DNA of 64,000 nt from Xylanibacter ruminicola Ga6B6 (GTDB lineage: Bacteria; Bacteroidota; Bacteroidia; Bacteroidales; Bacteroidaceae). Shown piece by piece: positions 41,040-48,304 of this stretch (position 1 is the stretch's first letter; every line of letters starts with the position of its first letter). The translations under genes and the position numbers were made by a program. Under the pieces are notes generated by a model that was not told the DNA's origin, made no database searches, and worked only from the letters and a program-made list of their open reading frames with translations. The DNA lies in contig NZ_JHXD01000008.1 in assembly GCF_000687715.1 (NCBI RefSeq), positions 1 to 64,000 of the forward strand, written 5' to 3'.

Positions 41040-41222
41040 ATGGATATAGAGGAAAAGATAGCCGCAAAGATAGAACAGTTACTGATTCTGGGTGAGATAG
41101 ACCCTTCTACAATTGAGGACATTGAAGAGAAGGTAGGTATCAAGCTGAATCTTTCCAATGAGCAACTGACAATGGCAATGGCAGTCTTTAAAAATCGGCA
41201 AGATTATCGTAATATAAAATAA
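41040..41222 (+). CDS. Small acidic protein downstream of the DUF262-HNH gene
   Basis: 60 residues: an N-terminal helix (MDIEEKIAAKIEQLL), the acidic EIDPSTIEDIEEKVGI, and an amphipathic C-terminus. No family recognised. It starts 29 nt after the DUF262-HNH stop on the same strand and could be a small accessory or regulatory partner of that pair. Coding status rests on position and composition. Confidence 0.5.
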   Translation: MDIEEKIAAKIEQLLILGEIDPSTIEDIEEKVGIKLNLSNEQLTMAMAVFKNRQDYRNIK

Positions 41223-41241
41223 GGTGCGCTAATGGCACACC

Positions 41242-41886
41242 TTACAAACCTATTTCTTTTGAGAATTCTGCTTTGACACGTTGAACAGTGCTCATGCCAC
41301 GACCTGTTAACTTCGCCGTTATTCTTATGCTGTAGCCTTTACGTAAGTAGCTAATAACGTCTCTGTATTCTTCCAGTTTCTTCTCCTTGGGCTTTCTATA
41401 CCCCTTATTGCCAAACAAACCGCCATTGGCTTTGTACAAAGCCCTGCCAGTCTGGAGTCTGTAGACAATTTGGTCACGCTCTATGCTCCCAAGCTCGGAT
41501 AGAAGTGTGCATATAATACTTGCTATAGGATTAACCTTACCATCCTCCTGGAGTGTGTAAAGTCCAAGGTTATGGATGTAGACTGATACTTTTGCTTCAT
41601 GCAGCATTTCCAGTGACTTTAACACCTGTAGAGTGGACCTTCCCAGTCTGGTGAGTTCATGGATAGCAAGTATCGATACTTCGTGTTCTACACAGTAATT
41701 GAGGCAATCCATCAAAACCTGGCGTTGTTCATTCTTCTTTGCACCAGAGATATGCTCTTCATAAGTACCCTTGATAGCATAACCATTGGATTCACAGAAT
41801 TTCTTCAAGTCCTCAACTTGTCTGGTTGTACTCTGTCTATCACCTTCCGATGAAACTCGGCAATATAAGCAACATGTTTTCTTCAT
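41242..41886 (-). CDS. Serine recombinase (resolvase/invertase family)
   Basis: 214 residues. The N-terminal catalytic domain has YCRVSSEGDRQS (nucleophile Ser in RVSS), then ILAIHELTRLGRSTLQVL and ELGSIERDQIVYRLQTGR, ending with a helix-turn-helix (SIRITAKLTGRGMSTVQRVK). It is the size of DNA invertases rather than large serine integrases. It may invert or resolve DNA within or outside the element. No obvious inverted target pair was found beside it. Confidence 0.88.
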   Translation of the reverse strand: MKKTCCLYCRVSSEGDRQSTTRQVEDLKKFCESNGYAIKGTYEEHISGAKKNEQRQVLMDCLNYCVEHEVSILAIHELTRLGRSTLQVLKSLEMLHEAKVSVYIHNLGLYTLQEDGKVNPIASIICTLLSELGSIERDQIVYRLQTGRALYKANGGLFGNKGYRKPKEKKLEEYRDVISYLRKGYSIRITAKLTGRGMSTVQRVKAEFSKEIGL

Positions 41887-42029
41887 TTCCTAACTCGTTT
41901 ACGTTTAACTAGTGTATTCTAATCAGTCAAAGATTGTAATGGTTACGATTTTACATCATATTCAATTCACTTTTGATATTGTTTAGAATACGTTTTCTTT
42001 TGGTTACATAAAGATGAATCATCCTACTC

Positions 42030-42371
42030 CTAGAATACCTTAACAAGTGATTCCCATCTGAAGCTTTTCCAGGCAGAAGCCTCGCAATCCCAGATAGCTG
42101 TAGTAGCATAGAATTCACGAGTTATGCCTCTTCCGTTGATGTGACGGCTGCATAATGCAGGATTAGTAGTTGCAAACATTTCTCTCATACTGCCATCCTT
42201 CTTTTGGAAGATGAAGTGTGCCACGCCGTTAGCTAACTTCTGCTTCAACTGCTCTATAAGCATAGCCTTTGCAATTCCCATTTCAAGAGAACCTGTGCGC
42301 TGTGCAATAACATTGGCTCTTGTGACTGTCATGTCCTTAACTGCGATTGTTGAAATAATGGTCTGTGTCAT
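42030..42371 (-). CDS. DUF2693-like SH3-fold protein
   Basis: 113 residues. The N-terminal half is a helix (SLEMGIAKAMLIEQLKQKLA); the C-terminal half (FIFQKKDGSMREMFATTNPAL ... WDCEASAWKSFRWESLVKVF, in parts) fits the small beta-barrel proteins common in Bacteroidetes mobile elements. Function unknown. A clear AGGAGAT Shine-Dalgarno precedes the ATG. Probably in one transcript with the gene at 42413. Confidence 0.65.
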   Translation of the reverse strand: MTQTIISTIAVKDMTVTRANVIAQRTGSLEMGIAKAMLIEQLKQKLANGVAHFIFQKKDGSMREMFATTNPALCSRHINGRGITREFYATTAIWDCEASAWKSFRWESLVKVF

Positions 42372-42412
42372 ATCTGTATCTCCTATTAATTTATTTTTGA
42401 ACTTCTGATTAC

Positions 42413-42694
42413 TTATGCTGCCTGATTGATAATATTCATCAACTCTGCTTCTTTAGCCAGGAAGCTTTCCTTGTTGCATCTGTTGTGAACTAACTGGTAT
42501 TTAGCAATCCAGAGGTCTCTAAGAGCCTTGATAATAGCTGCATTATTTATTGTAGCAACTAACTCGACGAATGTTCTCATTTCATTATAAGCATTACCGT
42601 ATGCAGGATTTGTGTAATTTGCCATGCACCAGTACCAGTCATGTCTATTCATTACCTGGAGTGCTGTCTCTATTATGTTTGTCGTCGTTGCCAT
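42413..42694 (-). CDS. Unknown small mobile-element protein
   Basis: 93 residues from MATTTNIIETALQVMNRHDWYW. The longer start at 42754 overlaps the operator and promoter and is rejected. Helical; conserved-looking WYWCMANYTNPAYGNAYNEM. No known family. Transcribed divergently from the gene at 42840 through the TATCTTTG box at 42724-42731, whose -33 region overlaps a 19-bp operator-like repeat. Confidence 0.6.
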   Translation of the reverse strand: MATTTNIIETALQVMNRHDWYWCMANYTNPAYGNAYNEMRTFVELVATINNAAIIKALRDLWIAKYQLVHNRCNKESFLAKEAELMNIINQAA

Positions 42695-42723
42695 ATCTTT
42701 TACAATTGTTTTGTTTGATACTG

Positions 42724-42731
42724 CAAAGATA
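42724..42731 (-). promoter_or_regulatory. -7 box of leftward small-gene transcript
   Basis: TATCTTTG on the minus strand; its -33 TTTG (about 42752-42755) falls at the edge of operator copy 1. Confidence 0.6.
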
Positions 42732-42733
42732 TT

Positions 42734-42752
42734 GCAAATATTCAACATTTGC
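42734..42752. promoter_or_regulatory. Twin operator, copy 1
   Basis: GCAAATATTCAACATTTGC, a near-palindrome that matches 42786-42804 at 17 of 19 positions and overlaps the -33 region of the leftward promoter. Confidence 0.65.
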
Positions 42753-42785
42753 AAATATTTGACGTTAATTAAAGTTAAGTTTGTG

Positions 42786-42804
42786 GCAAATGTTCAACTT
42801 TTGC
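42786..42804. promoter_or_regulatory. Twin operator, copy 2
   Basis: GCAAATGTTCAACTTTTGC, 52 bp from copy 1 and overlapping the -33 TTTTG of the rightward promoter. Confidence 0.65.
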
Positions 42805-42815
42805 AAGAAAATAGT

Positions 42816-42823
42816 TATCTTTG
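42816..42823 (+). promoter_or_regulatory. -7 box of rightward small gene
   Basis: TATCTTTG, 16 nt before the ATG at 42840. Confidence 0.6.
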
Positions 42824-42839
42824 CACCAAAAACAGAATT

Positions 42840-43082
42840 ATGAAGAAGGAAAGAACTGTTATTCATGTACAGTTTTTGGCTACGGGGGAGCACCATTACT
42901 TCGGTAGTGTAGCTAACGTATACGAGTTTTTCTCCAGTGAACAGATAGGCATAGGCTATCCTTCACTACGAAACTATGGCTTGTCCCAGGAACATCCATA
43001 CGAAAACAAAAAAGTCATAATAAGAAAAGGAAAATTGCTGTCTAAGCTATCGAAGGTCAGTAATGACAAACAGGAAGAATGA
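42840..43082 (+). CDS. Unknown small protein of the divergent pair
   Basis: 80 residues starting MKKERTVIHVQF. A compact N-terminal strand pair (VIHVQFLATGEHHYFGSVANVY) and a basic C-terminus (KKVIIRKGKLLSKLSK). EQIGIGYPSLRNYGL is reminiscent of short proteins in Bacteroidetes mobile elements; no function is known. It is convergent with the orphan methylase gene (16-nt gap). Confidence 0.6.
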   Translation: MKKERTVIHVQFLATGEHHYFGSVANVYEFFSSEQIGIGYPSLRNYGLSQEHPYENKKVIIRKGKLLSKLSKVSNDKQEE

Positions 43083-43098
43083 GCCTTAGATATGGTTT

Positions 43099-43863
43099 TC
43101 ACTCCATTTGTTTCAGCCACTTTCTAACGCAGCTCTCACTCTGCCCTACAATTCTGGCAATCTCTCGTTTAGCTACGCCGTCATGGTATAATGCCAGTAT
43201 CTTTTCCTTTTTACTATCCTTAGACATATTCCAGTAGTCTGTTTGGTTAACCACATCTATTACTGGTTTTAGTTTTGGATTAGGGACTTTCTGATTATCC
43301 AAAAACCGAATGGTAGTATCCTCTTTGCATCCTCTATACCAAACAAACCACCCGTACTGAATCATGTTTCCTCCTGCATACCTCGCAAACTCGCCGTTCA
43401 TCGCAATTGTAATACGCCTGGTGAACAGGTACAGCTTTGTAGGAGGACAGAAGTAGAATTTTGTGATGTAGATGACAGGAAAGAGCATAGCGACTTTGTT
43501 ACGGCACAGGTCTAACGCCCTCATCAACATCGGTATTGTATGTGTGTATGGAACATTGGTGACTATATCACATTCGCCACGAAGACCTTCAATCAAAGTG
43601 TTGTTGGTATCCAGAAAATCAATACCTGGAGTGCCATAACCATAGTCGAAGAGGTCAGTGGATGTCACCTCATAGCCTTTCTTTTCCAGCACTTTTGATA
43701 TGTATCCATCGCCACAGCAAGGTTCTAGAATTCTGTGGTGAAACCTCTCTGCCTTCAGCAATAGGGTTGTCGCTGCAGGAGACGTGGCATAGTAGTCTTG
43801 CTGCTGTTTGTTCTCCTTGTCGCTGGGGTTGTGACCTATTAAGAATTTCGTTTTGTCATTCAT
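43099..43863 (-). CDS. Orphan SAM-dependent methyltransferase fused to a C-terminal HTH
   Basis: 254 residues. Motif I ILEPCCGDGYISKVL (about 44-58), then acidic D in STDLFDYG, and N-V-P-Y (about 103-106) in the motif IV position where adenine methylases have N-P-P-Y. The last ~40 residues form a helix-turn-helix (KEKILALYHDGVAKREIARI, then SESCVRKWLKQ). It may methylate element or host DNA with its own targeting domain, or act as a regulator. The V for P in motif IV makes activity uncertain. Its -7 box ends 4 nt before the ATG, so the mRNA may be leaderless. Confidence 0.72.
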   Translation of the reverse strand: MNDKTKFLIGHNPSDKENKQQQDYYATSPAATTLLLKAERFHHRILEPCCGDGYISKVLEKKGYEVTSTDLFDYGYGTPGIDFLDTNNTLIEGLRGECDIVTNVPYTHTIPMLMRALDLCRNKVAMLFPVIYITKFYFCPPTKLYLFTRRITIAMNGEFARYAGGNMIQYGWFVWYRGCKEDTTIRFLDNQKVPNPKLKPVIDVVNQTDYWNMSKDSKKEKILALYHDGVAKREIARIVGQSESCVRKWLKQME

Positions 43864-43867
43864 GCTG

Positions 43868-43875
43868 CAAAGATA
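43868..43875 (-). promoter_or_regulatory. -7 box of the orphan methylase
   Basis: TATCTTTG on the minus strand next to the ATG. A 15-bp palindrome TGCGCAC-A-GTGCGCA lies at 43916-43930, about 40 bp upstream. Confidence 0.55.
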
Positions 43876-44106
43876 ACATTTTCCATTGAAACGCCCAAAT
43901 ATTTATTAAAATATGTGCGCACAGTGCGCATTGTCATTTCTCATATTTGAAGAAGAAATACACGCAAGAATCCCTTTTATATTGACCATGAAACAACATA
44001 AAATCCCCATAAATAGGCATTTCTAAACACGTAGAGGCTGTTTTGATATAACTACCAAGCGTGGAGGCTTAGAGTTAAAACGAGGCTTGTGGTGTCGCCG
44101 TTTCTA

Positions 44107-44304
44107 TCAGAAATTAACATCCTCGACGTAGGTGATACCCGTCTGCAAATACTCCAGTTCTGCTGTAGTAAGTTCGCTGTGGTGCTCTATTAGCCAGGCA
44201 ATGAATTTGTGCTTCAGCATTACCTTCTTGGCTTTGTTTTTCTCACCCTCGTATCTCGTGACCAGGGCTTCATACTTAGGTCTAATATCGTGGTCTGAAA
44301 TCAT
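44107..44304 (-). CDS. Small helical protein, translationally coupled
   Basis: 65 residues from the ATG at 44304 (MISDHDIRPKYEALV), chosen because it overlaps the TGA of the upstream gene as ATGA; a longer start at 44349 would overlap by 49 nt. Lys-rich helix KNKAKKVMLKHKFIAWL, then ELTTAELEYLQTGI. No known family. Probably functions with the protein at 44301-44561. Confidence 0.55.
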   Translation of the reverse strand: MISDHDIRPKYEALVTRYEGEKNKAKKVMLKHKFIAWLIEHHSELTTAELEYLQTGITYVEDVNF

Positions 44305-44561
44305 AGTTGTAATTTCTGGATTTCTTCTCTTATTATTCTGGTTAGACACTCCATCAGCTCTGGCGACTTCAGAAACTCGCCCATCGATAACGGTGAAGCC
44401 TGCTGGTTCACTTTCAATGCTTGTCTAACCCTCTCCTGGTATTGGAGGTGTGATTTAGATTGCTTCAAGCGGGTCTCCAAACTATGGTGCCGCCCAGCCA
44501 TCGGGTTCAAAATTCCCTTGTGGCTTGGTCTTGTTGGTGTTGCGTTAGTGTTGTTGTCCAT
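44301..44561 (-). CDS. Small basic protein of a two-gene unit
   Basis: 86 residues from MDNNTNATPTRPSHKG (ATG 44559-44561). Basic and polar N-terminal half (GILNPMAGRHHSLETRLKQSK in part) and a helical C-terminus (LMECLTRIIREEIQKLQL). No family recognised. Ends in an ATGA overlap with the next gene. Confidence 0.55.
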   Translation of the reverse strand: MDNNTNATPTRPSHKGILNPMAGRHHSLETRLKQSKSHLQYQERVRQALKVNQQASPLSMGEFLKSPELMECLTRIIREEIQKLQL

Positions 44562-44674
44562 ATTTTTATGTGAATTTGTAGTGAAAGTAATTCTCTTCTT
44601 ATAATAAATATTGTTGATTCCAGAAAACAAAAGAATAGTTGTGTATAAAATTTGTTTTTCTCGTTTTTTTTATA

Positions 44675-44682
44675 TATCTTTG
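44675..44682 (+). promoter_or_regulatory. -7 box of the AEP replication gene
   Basis: TATCTTTG; predicts a leader of ~175 nt before the ATG at 44863. Confidence 0.6.
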
Positions 44683-44739
44683 CATAAATCGGTGTTAATC
44701 TATTGATAATCTAATAGGTCATATTACTATTTATATGTG

Positions 44740-44829
44740 ATGGACTTGCAACCCATCTTCTACAATGGGAGGGTTCCTCGAACACCTTTCATCCCTCCCG
44801 TTGTTTTTTATGGACTAAAAGGTGTTTGA
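44740..44829 (+). CDS. Candidate 29-residue leader peptide
   Basis: ORF beginning MDLQPIFYNGRVPRTP and ending VVFYGLKGV, read across both arms of the hairpin at 44762-44804 and ending within the alternative pairing partner (44818-44834). No clear Shine-Dalgarno is present. A ribosome on this ORF would block the terminator-like hairpin, which is the classical arrangement for translation-coupled attenuation. It may instead be fortuitous; conservation of the peptide would decide. Confidence 0.45.
   Translation: MDLQPIFYNGRVPRTPFIPPVVFYGLKGV
44762..44809 (+). promoter_or_regulatory. Attenuator-like terminator in the AEP gene leader
   Basis: ACAATGGGAGGG / CCCTCCCGTTGT (12 bp, one G-U) then a run of T. 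Its loop contains AACACCTTTCAT. Part of this pairs perfectly with AAAGGTGTT at 44818-44826, or with ATGAAAGGTG at 44849-44858, which includes the likely Shine-Dalgarno of the main gene. CCCAT / ATGGG (44752-44769) gives a competing 5' hairpin. Confidence 0.7.
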
Positions 44830-44862
44830 AGAGGAAATAATGAAAATAATGAAAGGTGGAAT

Positions 44863-46086
44863 ATGGATTTACTACTTAGTACAAAGCCGTACCAGGTAAA
44901 GCCTACTGGTACAGAGATTGAAAATATGAGGTTTCATGAAGTGAATTTAGATGTGCTTGAGTTTGCTGAAAGAATCAAAGAAGGGTACTCGTTTACTGCA
45001 ATGATGAAGGATAATTGGAGAAGTTTGGCTAACTTTGAGTTTACAGAGTTGTTGGTGTACGATATAGACCACTCCGATGTGCCTATGGATGTATACCTAC
45101 AGAACTTGATAATCAAACCGACAGTTAGCTATACCTCGCCCAGTAATACTGAAGGTGATTACAGGTATCGTCTCGTCTATCTCCTGGATAAACCAATACT
45201 TGATGTCAACAGCTATTACAGATATAACAGGTCTTTTGAAGACCAGATGAAGTTGACACATGTGGATTCACACTCTTACGAGGTTGAACACTATTGGAAT
45301 GGTAGTTATAACTGTTCAACGGCTATCAGTGATACAGTGCTCTCTCTGGATGATATTGTCGTCAATGAGGGGTATAACAGACCTCATAGTAAAAGTGCAA
45401 ACCAAACAAATATAGGGGATGATAGGCATATTAGTTTGAGTTGCACTTTCATCAAGGACTTCTACAGGATGCGAAGGATAGACTTCATTGAAAAGTATAA
45501 GAACGAATTCGTGAATTTGGAGCATACACCACTTGACTATGATGACGATATGCCAATGGTTAAATACCCAGACAATTACTTCGAAGTATGGAGACCCTGG
45601 CAAACTGTTAATGGAGAAACCAGGAAGATTGCCGATGGTGAAGGGAGACGCAAGACACTGTACGAAAATGGCATAACCAGGAGGAAAATCAAGCCAGACC
45701 TTACGTTTGAGAACCTGCTATATAACTTGACCTGGGAGTTCGAGTATTACTACATCAATAACGGCAATGTAATAGACAAGAAGACATTATTCAATATTGC
45801 TAAGACAGTCATGAAGGAAGACATCTACGAGAGTAATCTAGGTAAGCCAAGGTACAAGTCATTCGTCAATAGCAAATTCGGTGCAAAGCATGGTCTGACT
45901 AAGAAACAGGTGATGGGTATTGTTAATAACAAGAAACAGCACATTGGAGAATTCTACGACACCTCTCTAAGCGACGATGAAAACATTAAGGTTATGAATG
46001 AATATGGTCTCTCCGTCAAGAAGAGAACATTGCAAAACTGGAAGAAGGAAAATGGCTTAACCAGACCATACAAAAGGAGAGCATAG
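44863..46086 (+). CDS. AEP primase-like replication protein of the element
   Basis: 407 residues. L-L-V-Y-D-I-D-H (about 63-70) supplies the DxD of archaeo-eukaryotic primases, and PTVSYTSPSNTEGDYRYRLV (about 105-125) matches their S-x-S...R region. A middle helical part follows (IADGEGRRKTLYENG), and a C-terminal helix-turn-helix (LSVKKRTLQNWKKENGL). It probably initiates replication of the excised element. Expression seems controlled by the structured leader upstream. Confidence 0.72.
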   Translation: MDLLLSTKPYQVKPTGTEIENMRFHEVNLDVLEFAERIKEGYSFTAMMKDNWRSLANFEFTELLVYDIDHSDVPMDVYLQNLIIKPTVSYTSPSNTEGDYRYRLVYLLDKPILDVNSYYRYNRSFEDQMKLTHVDSHSYEVEHYWNGSYNCSTAISDTVLSLDDIVVNEGYNRPHSKSANQTNIGDDRHISLSCTFIKDFYRMRRIDFIEKYKNEFVNLEHTPLDYDDDMPMVKYPDNYFEVWRPWQTVNGETRKIADGEGRRKTLYENGITRRKIKPDLTFENLLYNLTWEFEYYYINNGNVIDKKTLFNIAKTVMKEDIYESNLGKPRYKSFVNSKFGAKHGLTKKQVMGIVNNKKQHIGEFYDTSLSDDENIKVMNEYGLSVKKRTLQNWKKENGLTRPYKRRA

Positions 46087-46272
46087 TACGAGTTGCAGGC
46101 ATTCTGAGGACTTCGGGGCGTATGGATGATATGTTTGTATTCCGACGACTTTGATGCCCTCAGATGCATTGAGAATGGCTGTGACGTGGTATCGTATGTA
46201 CCAGTGACTTTGTCATCATGGAGGGGTCCAGAAATACAGATAAAATTTCCCCAGAATTTTTTTACGCAACTG

Positions 46273-46305
46273 TTCTGTGAAATGGTGAATCGATAATTCA
46301 CAGAA
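46273..46305. repeat. Nested palindrome downstream of the AEP gene
   Basis: TTCTGTGAA (46273-46281) and TTCACAGAA (46297-46305), with inner GTGAAT / ATTCAC. It lies in the 267-bp gap between convergent genes. The rest of that gap shows no gene. Confidence 0.6.
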
Positions 46306-46353
46306 TTGTTAGAGGTTACATAGCATACCCCATATCAAGTGCCCCCTATGGTA

Positions 46354-46833
46354 TCACAAGTTTCTTTTCTTGATTTTGTGACTGACTGCATATTCCAGCC
46401 AGTCTTTTTCTTTTATTAGATACTTGTCCTTCTTTCCTGTAATCTCTTCTGTTTCCAGATTTCCATTTCTAATAGCGTGACGGATTGCTGAGGCTGTAAG
46501 ATTCCACTCAGCTTCAATCTCTCGCACGTAGTAGGTTCGTTCTGTCTCGGAATACTTGTCCCACTTTCCATTATCCTGGGCTATATCCTTCTGGGCATCC
46601 CGTGCTATGTGTTCAAGCTGCTTGGATATTATCTCAAAATCCTTCTTCATTGCTAAGATAAATTCTTTGTCGTAGAAACTATTGTCTAAACCAGAAAGAG
46701 CACCATAGAATGCACGATTAATGTCTGTAACTCCAAGCTTCTTGCCTGGATTTGCTTTATGATACATAAAGTAATCTCTGAAAAACGCCGTTAAGTCAGA
46801 ATCGGCGTAGGTTTTGTTTTCATTGTCTGCCAT
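46354..46833 (-). CDS. Helix-turn-helix protein beside the integrase (excisionase-like position)
   Basis: 159 residues. The N-terminal part is helical and acidic. The C-terminal ~50 residues (EIEAEWNLTASAIRHAIRNG ... YLIKEKDWLEYA) read as a winged/MerR-like helix-turn-helix of the sort used by excisionases and small regulators. It follows the integrase by 12 nt. A role as recombination directionality factor or regulator is inferred from position. Confidence 0.6.
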   Translation of the reverse strand: MADNENKTYADSDLTAFFRDYFMYHKANPGKKLGVTDINRAFYGALSGLDNSFYDKEFILAMKKDFEIISKQLEHIARDAQKDIAQDNGKWDKYSETERTYYVREIEAEWNLTASAIRHAIRNGNLETEEITGKKDKYLIKEKDWLEYAVSHKIKKRNL

Positions 46834-46845
46834 AATAATGTGATT

Positions 46846-48138
46846 TTAAATTTCAATTTTCTTTGTTGCCTCCTGCACCTCGGGAGCGAATTTTTCGACG
46901 TAAATATCCATCGTGGATAATTTTGTATGACCAGACATATTCATGACCTGGTACGCCGACACGCCCTTAGAAATCAAAGATGATATAAATGTTCTACGTG
47001 CTGTGTGTGCAGATATTTTCTCTCTTCTCATAACCTTACCTTCATCAATCCTTCCTAAAACAAACCTGTTCGCAGAAATCTCGTCTTCGTACAGTCCCTC
47101 GTTTTCCAGCATCTCCTTTAGAATTCTGTTAAACGCTTGGTTGGAATAGTGTCTGAACTTGTAGTTGTATTTCTTGGCTATTTCCTGTGCCTTAGCAGTG
47201 AGTTTGAACTCGATTTCTACCTTAGTTTTATGTGATATGTATGAAAGGTTGTAAGAGCCGTCTCGCTGTTTAAGAAAATTTTTATCATCAAGGAGTAGTA
47301 AATCAGAAAAGCGTAGTCCAGTTTGACATAAAAAAACAAAGTAGTTCCTAACGGTGTCATGGGCTGGATTCTTCAGCTCCCGATAATATAACTCCTTTAC
47401 TTCGTCCAGAGACAAAACGATAACTTTAGTATTACTATGATAAGTAATTCGGTTATTCATTATTAGGCTGTGTATAGCCTCATCACCATAATATGCTTTA
47501 ATGAATGCAGCTAGGTTCTCCAAGCGTTTATTGATAGTCTTGTTGTTCATATCACCCTTGCATCTGTATTTGTGCTCTTCAGAGTCGATATGTTCTACTG
47601 CTAACCACTCTTTAAAGTCATCCAGGAACTCTTCAGTGATGTCACTACGATAATACTGCCTCTTAGTATCATACTCGTAATCCTCTAATGCGTTGGCTGA
47701 TGAGATATAATCCTTCATGGTAGGATGTAGTTTCCTGGTTTCACCGTTCTTTAAATCCTCTGTATGCTTCTGTTGGTTCTTAATTTCGTTGTATTTCCGA
47801 AAGTCTGGTAGGAGTGCGCCGTCAGTGGCTTCAGAAATATCGTTGTTGGCTTGTGGCTTATTGAGATAGTCCTCTATAACCTCGTTATTCAGAACTTTAT
47901 CTGGAGCATCATAGAGAATTCTACCAATGGCATTGTCAATCCTCTCCTCCAGTTCATCCATCTGTTTGTTAAGACTCTCGTGGTTCTGTTCTGTATAGGT
48001 ATCTTTAACCCTCAAATTCCTGGTAAGAAATTTCTGGTCAATCTTACAGAGCTTGTATCTGACGACACCGCTTTTTCGCTTGAAGTAGGCAACCACCTTA
48101 CCTTGAAAGTATTTTCTTGTTACATGTTTTAGTGCCAT
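46846..48138 (-). CDS. Tyrosine integrase of the tRNA-Pro element
   Basis: 430 residues from MALKHVTRKYFQGK (ATG 48136-48138); a TTG at 48153 would add five residues. N-terminal SAM-like core-binding region, then the catalytic domain with Arg in CQTGLRFSDLLLLDD, H-x-x-R in SAHTARRTFISSL, a second His in MSGHTKLSTMDIY and the nucleophile Tyr in that same segment. It ends TKKIEI. It would recombine attP with the tRNA-Pro 3' end. Located ~165 bp from attR, as is usual. Confidence 0.93.
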   Translation of the reverse strand: MALKHVTRKYFQGKVVAYFKRKSGVVRYKLCKIDQKFLTRNLRVKDTYTEQNHESLNKQMDELEERIDNAIGRILYDAPDKVLNNEVIEDYLNKPQANNDISEATDGALLPDFRKYNEIKNQQKHTEDLKNGETRKLHPTMKDYISSANALEDYEYDTKRQYYRSDITEEFLDDFKEWLAVEHIDSEEHKYRCKGDMNNKTINKRLENLAAFIKAYYGDEAIHSLIMNNRITYHSNTKVIVLSLDEVKELYYRELKNPAHDTVRNYFVFLCQTGLRFSDLLLLDDKNFLKQRDGSYNLSYISHKTKVEIEFKLTAKAQEIAKKYNYKFRHYSNQAFNRILKEMLENEGLYEDEISANRFVLGRIDEGKVMRREKISAHTARRTFISSLISKGVSAYQVMNMSGHTKLSTMDIYVEKFAPEVQEATKKIEI

Positions 48139-48158
48139 GTTACTATCTATCAATTTGC

Positions 48159-48236
48159 TTAATCACCATTTTAATCACCATTTCGTGTACAAATATACAA
48201 AAACAGATTATTTGACGCAAATAGTTTGACGCAAAT
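48159..48236. repeat. Right-end arm-type repeats
   Basis: TTAATCACC at 48159 and 48171, TTTGACGCAAAT at 48211 and 48225. These mirror the pairs at the left end, in the same orientation. Confidence 0.75.
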
Positions 48237-48304
48237 TAACAATATAACATACTGATTTATAGTTATTTAAACTACAAGTCATTTTCTCCAGTAAACACGA
48301 AATA

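Noticed and set aside
41242..41886. Invertible promoter controlled by the adjacent serine recombinase
   Set aside because: I looked for facing inverted repeats around 40980-42030 and found no convincing pair flanking a promoter.
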